From Sorex araneus (lineage: Eukaryota > Chordata > Mammalia > Eulipotyphla > Soricidae), in NCBI RefSeq assembly GCF_027595985.1, contig NC_073302.1:216716354-216780353 (forward strand): DNA of 64,000 nucleotides. The letters are read 5' to 3'. The position numbers were made by a program, and so were the translations under genes. Shown here piece after piece: positions 56,490 through 64,000 of the stretch. Below the pieces are notes generated by a model. That model saw nothing but the letters and a program-made list of their open reading frames with translations, was not told the DNA's origin and searched no databases. How positions within the stretch are numbered: position 1 is the stretch's first letter; each line of letters begins with the position of its first letter.

Positions 56490-56554
56490 TAGAACATATC
56501 ATTCTTACATGCAGAAGAAGGATTTTTTTGTGTGTGTTATTGTATCTTTTTATG

Positions 56555-56723
56555 TTTCTTTGTTTTTGGGCCATACCAAATGGTGCTCAGAGCTTACTCC
56601 TGGCTCTGAACTCAGGGATCCCTCCTAGAAAGATTCAAAGGATCATGTGGGGTTCTGGAGATTGAACTGGGTTGGCCATGTGCAAAGCATACACCCTATA
56701 CCCTGTATTATCTCTCTGGCCCC
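56555..56723 (-). mobile_element. tRNA-derived SINE, A-tailed form
   Basis: 'tttgggccataccaaatggt', 'cttactcctggctctgaact', 'gattgaactgggttggccat' and 'tattatctctctggcccc'. Confidence 0.88.
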
Positions 56724-56957
56724 AATTTTCATTGTATCTAAAGTCAAGAATATAAACTCATTCAATGAAAGCAAATTTCATTGGATTTTATCAAATAAAA
56801 TTTTAAAATATTCTAAATAACTATAATCAAATTTGCTGATGTGCTTGTTTTGTGTGATTATGCATACATAAATATACATGTAATATATATAGTTACCTAC
56901 TATAGAGAGAAAATGCAACAAGTTATTAGCAATGAAGTAGGAAAGTGTTAGTGTTGT

Positions 56958-57114
56958 AATATTTGGTCATTGGATCACAACCATTAGTGTGCATAGATTA
57001 CTCCTGACTCTGTGTTCTGTGGGAGTGGGGTCACTTTTCATGTGCACTCAGGAACATGTGATACCAGGGATAGAAAGCAGGGCTCCGACCTCTGCCCACT
57101 AAACTATCTCTAGT
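56958..57114 (-). mobile_element. tRNA-derived SINE, A-tailed form, old copy
   Basis: 'agattactcctgactctgtg', 'gtgataccagggatagaaag' and 'ccactaaactatctctagt'. A short internal duplication disturbs the middle. Confidence 0.75.
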
Positions 57115-57249
57115 ATGTTAGCTGAATCTTTTATCTTGACATGTGGGACCTTATGAAATATCATCACATTTTTTATATGTCTTATCATTTTTATGTTAAT
57201 TTTGTAATAAAAAATAAAATGCAAGTACTAAAAATTCTAACCTCTTAAT

Positions 57250-57333
57250 TTTGTTTGGCTTTGTTCTGGGGGTTACATTGCTCAGGAATTACTTGTAACT
57301 CTGTGCTCAGGGATCACTCCTTGCAGACTTGTG
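57250..57333 (-). mobile_element. tRNA-derived SINE, A-tailed form, left half (split by LTR)
   Basis: 'ggggttacattgctcaggaa' and 'ctcagggatcactccttgca' are the 3' half of a minus-strand SINE. The head half resumes at 58,796. Confidence 0.82.
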
Positions 57334-58795
57334 TGAAAGCAAAAAATCTAAGTGCATGTGCAGAAGGGTTATGTGTGTGTGTTTGCGGGCTTTTGGGGTG
57401 ACTCTCTCAGGCCGCTCGAGTTCAGTGCTCTCAAGCCACTGGGTATGGATTGGATCGGGATGGCTCCTCCTTTGGGCTCTGCTTCTGTGTGTGCCACTGT
57501 GCTCTCTTCTGTCTGTTTCTCTATCTCTGGCTCTGTAGTCTCTCCTCTGGTCTCTTCTGATCTCTCTTCTTCCGATCTCTCTCTCCAGAGCCTTTCTGCT
57601 TCTCTCTATGGTGCCCTTCTCAGTCTCACTTCTGATTCTGTCTTTTAATTCTGACTCTCATGCTTACTTCTGACTCTGACCCTTACTTCTGACTCTGACC
57701 CTTACTTCTGACTCTTTCTTTCCCCTGTTTCTGGCTCTGATGACTCCGTGATCTCTTTTAGCTTTGTGCTCTGCTTCTGTATATTCTCCCCCTACTTCTC
57801 CTACAGTCTTAGTTTATATAGCAATCACATAGAGTGGTGACACAAAGGCGGATCGAACATTAACAAATCAAGGAAGAGGGGTAAGACCACTCCTCCAGGA
57901 GATTAATGAAATCTCATCTAAGGGGATTACTCCAGATTACTAGGATATCCACTTAAGGGTGGATCCCATCCAGGATGTGTTGCTTTCTTCTATCCTCAGC
58001 TAGTATCAATGACGCTGTCATCCCATTGTTCATCAATTTGTTCAAGCAGGCACCAGTAATGTCTCCATTTTGAGACTTGTTACTGTTTTTGTCATATTGA
58101 ATATGCCACGGGTAGCTTGCCAGGCTCTGCTGTGCAGGTGAGAAACTCTCGGTAGTTTTCCAGGTTCTCCTAGAGGCTTGGAAATCGAACCCAGGTCAGC
58201 TGTGTGCAAGACAAACACCCTACTCGCTGTGCTATGGCTCCAGCCCTTTGCCTCAGCTAGTAATCCACTTAATTAGTTGTAGTAAATCTACTTCTAGTAT
58301 TTCTATCAATGTCATTCTGTATGAACACAATAAAAGATATATCAAACTTAAAGTTTGGTTCTTCCTGAGGACATCTCACTATATATCCCAGACCACAGTC
58401 CTCAGGTCAGGTTAGTCTTCCTAACCCCAACAGGGTCCTAGTCTCATCGTTACTTTTGGATCAAGACAGCATTTGCCTATGACCATGCTCGCATCTTATA
58501 GTTGAGTATTGTGGCGCTTTGGCTAGGCCCATTTTAATGCCAGGGTAGCTCACAACTTCTCCTGGATCCATTCCATTCCTCATCAGGACCCTGCTTTTGG
58601 GGTGCTAAGAACTAAAGGCAACTGAGTTGAGAAAGCAGATGCCCAGGAGTAAATATTACTGAAGTCAATCGACTCCCAAGTTATAGGAGCATAATATTAA
58701 CTGTCTTCCTATGTCCATACAGAAAGAACATTGCTTTAAGGTAAACTAAGTTCCCTGTGGCAAGGCTAAAAGGACATACCCAATGTTATCCTACA
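57334..58795 (+). mobile_element. Solo LTR of an endogenous retrovirus, copy 2, containing a SINE
   Basis: It is homologous to 8,234-9,291 over its whole length: 'gatggctcctcctttgggct', 'gtttatatagcaatcacata', 'tctcatctaaggggattact', 'ggtcaggttagtcttcctaa' and the end 'atgttatcctaca'. It is flanked by TGTG at 57,330-57,333 and 58,796-58,799. Removing it restores the interrupted SINE. The CT-rich part holds a 19-bp repeat ('gactctgacccttacttct') at about 57,672-57,715 that copy 1 lacks. No retroviral coding sequence is present. Confidence 0.85.
58006..58250 (-). mobile_element. tRNA-derived SINE, RTE-tailed form, in the LTR, with 12-bp target duplication
   Basis: CCTCAGCTAGTA at 57,994-58,005 is repeated at 58,251-58,262. 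The interrupted LTR phrase 'cctcagctagtaatccac' matches copy 1 ('cctcagttagtaattcac', about 8,760). The copy is full-length, from 'gacgctgtcatcccattgtt' to 'gtgctatggctccagccc'. It dates RTE-driven movement to after the LTR inserted. Confidence 0.95.
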
Positions 58796-58880
58796 TGTGA
58801 CCACATGGAGTGCCAAGGATTAAACCAATTAGATTGTGTGTAAAGCAAATGCCTTTCCTGTTATATTATTTCTCTGACCT
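58796..58880 (-). mobile_element. tRNA-derived SINE, A-tailed form, right half (split by LTR)
   Basis: 'gaccacatggagtgccaagg', 'attaaaccaattagattgtg' and 'tattatttctctgacc' are the head half of the SINE begun at 57,250. Confidence 0.8.
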
Positions 58881-58929
58881 TCAAATTCTAGCCTTTATTA
58901 ACAAAAATAATTTCTATATAGCTTGCAGA

Positions 58930-59102
58930 TTTTTGTTTTCTTTAGGGGGCACATTCTACCATATTCAGGGCTTACTCCTGTTACGATGCTTAAGGATCAC
59001 TTTTGTTGGTGTTGAAAGGACCATCGATAGTTCCAGGAATCAAACCTGGATTGGCTGTGCAAAAGTCAGGAGTCATAATAGCTTAACTCTCTCTCTAGCT
59101 CT
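58930..59102 (-). mobile_element. tRNA-derived SINE, A-tailed form, old copy
   Basis: 'ttagggggcacattctacca', 'gcttactcctgttacgatgc', 'ggaatcaaacctggattggc' and 'actctctctctagctct'. Confidence 0.8.
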
Positions 59103-60108
59103 CTGTATGCTTTAAATTATGTGTTTTAAAATAATTATTCAATGATACCTTTGGAAAAGGTGAATGGTGAGAACATACTAAACTGTGTATCTTACCCTTC
59201 CAGATAAAAACCAACTGGTTCAAATAGTCTTCTTCTTGATAATATATTGTTTACAATATCTGTTAAAGTTAGTATGATAATAGATAAACTATATAATTTT
59301 TTCATTACTAGTTCTTATAATACAATCCTTTCAGTTATCAATGCCGTGGAAGACACTTTTAATTCATTATCAAATTGGTAGCCACAGAGAAACTGAGCGT
59401 GTCTTTCAGATACTAATATGGGCAGTAAATGCATCAGCATGTATGTCCAGATATAAATATAAAATGCTACAGATTGCTAATTGGATTTAGAATTTACCTC
59501 AGGTATACACAATCCTCTTTAAATTAGTTACAAAAGTATATATGAAAAGTATTATATTATTGGCATATGTTTAATTATTGCTAATCTACATATTATTAAC
59601 AATAGTAATCTTGTGCTAGACAAAGTATGTGAACTTCTGTATTTCTTAAAATTAGCATGCTACAAATACTTGCACGTGAGGTTGTCATAAGAAGTAAAAC
59701 AATATTTGACGGTGTTAGCATATAGTTTGCTATGTATGATCAGTTACAAAGTTCTCTACTAAATAATGAGCTGCTATCCCGAGCTCTTTCTTTTTTGCTT
59801 TTAAGAGAAAAGGTTGTTCAACTCAAACTCAATCCAAGTTTAGATTTATAAATATGATGAGGGAGGGAATCTATTGTGTGATTGATTTGTCGCAGTCCCT
59901 AGATCCCTCTGGGGGAAGTGCTGTGCGTGGGCAATGGCATTTTCATACAAAAAACATCTGTCCCTATTCCCTGGTCTCCTTTTTCATGCACAATCTTCTG
60001 CCAACTGTTGCTACTATTTGGCTCATGTTCAAGATAAACAAACTTTTTTTTTAGTTATCAATTTAGAAGCTTCTTTCTGGTATTTGCAAAAGACAGAAGT
60101 GTCTAGAT
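59103..60108. other. No recognised feature
   Basis: AT-rich unique DNA. Confidence 0.4.
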
Positions 60109-60166
60109 CTCAAATGTACCAGTTTATTATATTTCAGCTCAAATGTACCAGTTTATTATATTTCAA
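60109..60166. repeat. 29-bp direct tandem duplication
   Basis: Two adjacent 29-bp copies beginning 'ctcaaatgtaccagtttatt' (60,109-60,137 and 60,138-60,166) differ only in the last base. It looks like a recent small duplication. Confidence 0.95.
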
Positions 60167-60712
60167 ACAAAATTGTTTTGTCTAAAAAACACTTTGTCAT
60201 CTATTTACTTTTGAATTTGCAATTACTTTCTTTCTCAGACATTAATCATTCACCACCCATGTATAATAGATAAGACGTAAAGATAAGGTACTGCTTTATT
60301 CCACACAATGCTTGGAGATTCTGTTAACCATCCCACTTTTGTCTAAAAGAGAAAGTCAAGTCATCTTCACTGTTCCTTAGATAAATTATTTCCTAATCTT
60401 AGTTCTTCCTGGGAGAAGTGAATTCACTCTCTAACATTGTTACTCCCAAGCTTTCTCTTTTATTTAATTATTTTTCTTTTTGTTTTGGTTGTCATGTTAC
60501 TTCTTTTACCCCATATGTTCAATGTTTTTCTGCTAAAAGTTTTGCTTTATATAAAACCAAGTTATATTTAGGTAAGATGGTTACAATAATGTTTATTGTG
60601 TTGATGTACAAAGTTACTGCAACTTGACTACCAAGGTGCCTAAGTGGAGGTTGGATATTATTTTTGCTTTTATCTCTTAATTTTATGAACTATGTATGAT
60701 CTATTATTTTAA
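60167..60712. other. No recognised feature
   Basis: AT-rich unique DNA. Confidence 0.4.
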
Positions 60713-60725
60713 TCAATCTTCATTT

Positions 60726-60896
60726 TTTTTTTGCTTTTTGGGTCACTCCCAACATTGCACAGGGGCTACTCCTGGCACTGCACTCAGGTATTACTCCTGG
60801 CTGTGCTCAGAGGACCATATGGAACGCTGGGAATCGAACTTGTGTCGACTGTGTGCAAGGCAAACGCCCTACCCGCTGTGCTATCGCTCCAGCCCC
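60726..60896 (-). mobile_element. tRNA-derived SINE, A-tailed form, with 13-bp target duplication
   Basis: TCAATCTTCATTT at 60,713-60,725 recurs at 60,897-60,909 with one change. The T run, 'gggtcactcccaacattgca', 'ggaccatatggaacgctggg', the B-box region 'gaatcgaacttgtgtcgac' and 'gctatcgctccagcccc' are well preserved. Confidence 0.96.
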
Positions 60897-60909
60897 TCAA
60901 TCTCCATTT

Positions 60910-61644
60910 CTTAAACTTAATTTCTTGTTCTTACTCTGTTTGTATTTTTAAACTCGGGAAGAATATTTCAGTTCATAGATCCAATTCATTTAGCATGATG
61001 TGAACCTCACACAAAACTCTTTCTGGCCCAAAACACAACCTTAACAAGATTATCTGAAGATGACCTCAATTGGAGTAGAGCCATCACAGTATACTATGTG
61101 TGCCTATCATCACACACACACACACACACATACACACACACACACACACACACATGTTAGTCACTTGTCAAAAGTCTCCAGCAAATATCATTAAATATAT
61201 ACAAAGTTCCGAAAAAAATAGTCTATGAGATTTCTCCCCTTGATATACTGTAAACTAGGAATTAGCAGATTAATTAAATAATCCTCTACGCAAACAAAGG
61301 ACTGTAGTCTTTTCAATTAAAAGGCTTTTAATTAGCAAGCAAATTAACCAACAAATTGTAAGAGACACATGTATTCAAATTATTATGCTTTATGCAATTT
61401 AAACATATTCATACATCATCGGTGCCTTTACATTTACACTCTCACAGAAGCACAACCCAAACTGAAATTAATTCATTATCATTTATCCTTTTTGCTATAA
61501 TCGTGATAAATGTGCAAAATACTGTTAACATAAAGTTTAATAGCAAAAATAAAAGACATCCTACCAAATGAGAGAAAAAACACACTATATTTCTGACAAG
61601 GGCTAATATCCAAGATACTATTCAAATTGTTATTGCAATTTCAT
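60910..61644. other. Unique DNA with CA microsatellite at 61,112-61,154
   Basis: The CA run has one 'tacaca' interruption. The rest is AT-rich with no repeat signature. Confidence 0.5.
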
Positions 61645-61793
61645 TTTTTTTAATTTTTTTTATATTTTGGCCATACCCAGCTGTGTTAAAGACTTGCTAT
61701 GACTTTTTGCTCTGGGATCATTCCTGTCAGGGATTGATCTGGGTTGGCTGCATGCATGGCAAGCAACCCACATGCTTATTCAATCTCTGACCC
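61645..61793 (-). mobile_element. tRNA-derived SINE, A-tailed form, old copy
   Basis: T-rich start, 'tttggccatacccagctgtg', 'gggattgatctgggttggct' and 'attcaatctctgacccc'. An internal deletion has removed part of the body. Confidence 0.8.
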
Positions 61794-61917
61794 CCTATGC
61801 AGTGCTCCATTTTATGTTTCTAGTTAATAATTTTTACATATCACCATTTTTAGTAACCTCTTTTTCTCTTATTTTATATATATACACACATGCAGCTTTT
61901 GCATGCCCTTTCATATT

Positions 61918-62180
61918 TTAATTTTTTTAATTTTATTTTATTTTCATAAAGTTGTTCAAAATGAAATTACATTCTATAGTCCAACACCAATCCCACCGCC
62001 ATTACACCTTCTGAATACCATCGTTTTCAATTTTCCCAACCACCACCTAAACCTGCCCCTATAGCAGGCTTTAAATAGTTTAATTTGTATTGCTCATTAT
62101 GACACTAAATGTTCACTAAAAATGATCAAAAACATCTGCTTAGACAAAAGAATATGAAGATCATTGTTTCTCTCCAGGAG
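61918..62180 (-). mobile_element. Possible L1 3' end of a second subfamily
   Basis: T-rich start and 'aaagttgttcaaaatgaaat', then 'acaccaatcccaccgccatt', 'ttcccaaccaccacctaaac'. The layout (A tail, A/T-rich stretch, then a C-rich run of CCACC words) is like the L1 3' UTR at 9,783-9,960 but the words differ. Confidence 0.45.
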
Positions 62181-62195
62181 CCATTAATCCCTTGT

Positions 62196-62392
62196 TTGTT
62201 TGTTTTTTGTTTTTTTTTTTTGTTTTTTGCTTTTTGGGGTCACACCTGGCAGTGCACAGGGGTTACTCCTGGATTTGCACTCAGGAATTACTCCTAGCGG
62301 TACTCAGGGGACCATCTGGGATGCTGGGAATCGAACCTGGGTCGGCTGCGTGTAAGGCAAACACCCTACCCGCTGTGCTATCGCTCCAGCCT
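62196..62392 (-). mobile_element. tRNA-derived SINE, A-tailed form, with 15-bp target duplication
   Basis: CCATTAATCCCTTGT at 62,181-62,195 recurs at 62,393-62,407 with two changes. The long T-rich tail, 'ggggtcacacctggcagtgc', 'gaatcgaacctgggtcggct' and 'gtgctatcgctccagcc' are near the family consensus, so this is among the youngest copies. Confidence 0.96.
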
Positions 62393-62407
62393 CCATCAAG
62401 CCCTTGT

Positions 62408-63208
62408 ATAAGAGATTGACTAACATTTTGTGACAGGTTGAGCCTTATGTGCTAATTTTTTTAATAGAGATGGCTGTCTCCTATTTTACATCCCATCCAA
62501 TGTGGTATGCAATTCTTGGTACATCAGTGGTATAGTGTATGAGATGTCACACAGCTCTGAAGGTGGATGCATGCTCCAGAAATTCTGAACTTTTAAATAG
62601 GGTGATAGAGCTGAAGTTAAATTTGTAATTGGATGGTGACTTTGAAGTCTAGAGGCATCTCTGCAGCTTGTTGATCTCTTCAGAGATTTATTTCTAAATC
62701 TCTGGATCATGGCCGGTTAAGGAGCTTTTATGGCATCCGAGGCAGTTAATGAGCAAGACTAGCAGTCCAGGGAAAACAGGAGGAACAACAAATCTCCGTG
62801 AGAGTCTGAAGATTTCTGTCACAAAACCCTCACACCAGTGTTTTTCAACGGATTCATTCCTGAATATAAGGCTTGTCCCAAGCCTGTGGAGTCCAGCCAG
62901 AAGCGTGGGGGCAATTGGGTTCTGGAGGGTTTGGGCTGTCAGAGCTCTCTTTGGGCAGGGTGGGATCACCTGCCCCCATCAGGGTGCCCCAGATGAGACA
63001 CAGCCTGATGTGAGACTAGAGACATATTTCTCCTTCTCATATTTTTAGTAACAGAACAATGGAAACAATATAGTGCCATTTTAGTTAATTTATTAGCTGT
63101 GTATTTGTCATCAGCACCCTAGTCCATTTAAATGTGGCAGGGTCAGCTAATTCAACCACGGAATTTCTGCACATGTAGTCTAAGAAGGAGAGTTGTCTCA
63201 TTGTTAGT
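62408..63208. other. Moderately GC-rich DNA, origin unclear
   Basis: It may continue the L1-like element at 61,918 or be unique. Overlapping open frames at 62,749-63,048 (plus) and 62,694-62,969 (minus) are mirror images of each other and show no motif. Confidence 0.35.
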
Positions 63209-63368
63209 GTTTGTTTCGGGGCCACACTGGTGATGCTCAGGGGTCGGTCACTCCTGTCTCTGCCCTCAGGAATTACTCCTGGAGGTGCTTGGAGGATCAT
63301 ACATGATGCCAGGGATTGAATCTCAGTGGATCACATTCAAGTCAAGTGCCTTACCTACTGTACTCACC
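63209..63368 (-). mobile_element. tRNA-derived SINE, A-tailed form, old copy
   Basis: 'ggggccacactggtgatgct', 'ggaattactcctggaggtgc', 'gccagggattgaatctcagt' and 'cttacctactgtactc'. Confidence 0.85.
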
Positions 63369-64000
63369 GGTGTGAAAGAAAGCTTGTCTTATTCAAGTCT
63401 GAGGCACACCCATTTTTCTGTTCAAGAGTGACAGAATAAATCTGCCTCCAAATGAAACCTAAGATAAACCACAAGACTGTAACATGAGCTCCACAACGGA
63501 ATTTATAGTGCATTTTGAATGTCCAGTTAATTCACTTTTAAATGGTACCAGAGACTCTTGAAGTACAAATAACAACAGAGACTGACTAGTTCATTTCTTT
63601 TCAGATTCTTCTCTTCAGCAGAACAGAGCAGGCCCACCTGTTTTTTTAAGACAATTTAAATGAGAATGCTTTGCAATTACTGTTTGAATAATATTTTTTA
63701 AAGCAAAGGGCATAAAAAGATCTAGATCTAGAAAAATGTTATTTAATTTTCATACCTATGATCCCCTAAAATTAATACATTTTGTATTCCTACATAGAAT
63801 CTGATATCACAAGCAGAAATATTGTTTAGATTTTTTATTGTGCTTAGTTCTTTGTCATGAAAATGGTAAGCATGTATTTTCATATTCCCAGTTAAAGATT
63901 CTGTTAAAATGGTGCCCCTTCCCCCCAAACAACAACAACAACAAAAAATAAGCAATGTCATTTTGATTGTGAATTTACAAGGTAGAGGTAATTTATTTTA
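63369..64000. other. No recognised feature
   Basis: AT-rich DNA with a short CAA run at about 63,930-63,944. Nothing else is recognised up to the window edge. Confidence 0.4.

Noticed and set aside
1-64000. CRISPR array, operons, bacterial promoters or phage genes
   Set aside because: No regularly spaced repeats or prokaryotic gene organisation. All signals are those of a mammalian genome.

Overview
The window is a piece of a mammalian nuclear genome, most likely a shrew (Soricidae, probably Sorex). The main evidence is about thirty copies of a tRNA-derived SINE. Its head reads roughly 'ggggctggagcgatagcacagcgggtagggcg' (A box) and then 'cgggttcgattcc' (B box), which I recognise as the shrew SOR-type SINE. 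The rest is AT-rich, CpG-poor intergenic or intronic DNA with mammalian L1 pieces, LTRs and many microsatellites. I found no protein-coding exon of a host gene. The only credible host gene is a tRNA-Leu (anticodon TAA) at 26,934-27,016. All long open frames come from retrotransposons or microsatellites.

Layout. 1-8 kb: unique AT-rich DNA, an L1 3' piece, old SINEs, CCTT and GGAA microsatellites. 8-13 kb: a forward L1 3' fragment split by a solo LTR (8,234-9,291), then a 3.2-kb reverse, 5'-truncated L1 with decayed ORF2. 13-18.6 kb: unique DNA plus A-tailed SINEs. 18.6-23.5 kb: nested mini-L1 elements (19,006-20,088 inside another), a 1-kb RTE LINE copy with an 11-bp target duplication (20,654-21,648), long RTE-tailed elements and a local 260-bp duplication. 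23.5-30 kb: mostly unique DNA, the tRNA gene and several young A-tailed SINEs. 30.2-33.5 kb: two RTE-tailed SINEs and a 2.7-kb RTE copy. 33.6-34.4 kb: an unexplained GC-rich block. 36.7-38.3 kb: a cluster of three long RTE-tailed elements. 43.6-44.5 and 53.8-54.5 kb: further mini-L1 copies. 46.7-47.5 kb: a CpG-rich, repeat-free block that may be regulatory. 47.7-49 kb: ancient L1. 50-53.8 kb: unique DNA. 56.46 kb: a 32-nt U2 snRNA fragment between 17-bp direct repeats. 57.2-58.9 kb: a three-layer nest (SINE, then LTR, then SINE). 59-64 kb: A-tailed SINEs and old L1-like sequence.

How the parts work together. The most interesting content is a network of retrotransposons and their parasites. 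(1) An RTE-clade LINE, whose encoded endonuclease-reverse transcriptase looks to me much more like the RTE of strongylid nematodes than like mammalian BovB, is present in two copies. Both are rearranged as expected from twin priming. (2) At least two non-autonomous families end in about 50-70 bp that match the last codons and stop of this RTE, so they were probably mobilised by it. (3) One of these has the same tRNA-derived head as the A-tailed SINE, so a single tRNA head appears joined to two tails that recruit two different LINE machineries. (4) A separate 'mini-L1' family joins tandem promoter-like monomers (with a YY1-type motif) directly to an L1 3' end, with no ORFs. These claims rest on reading the sequence by eye. 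Family names, ages and horizontal transfer need database searches.
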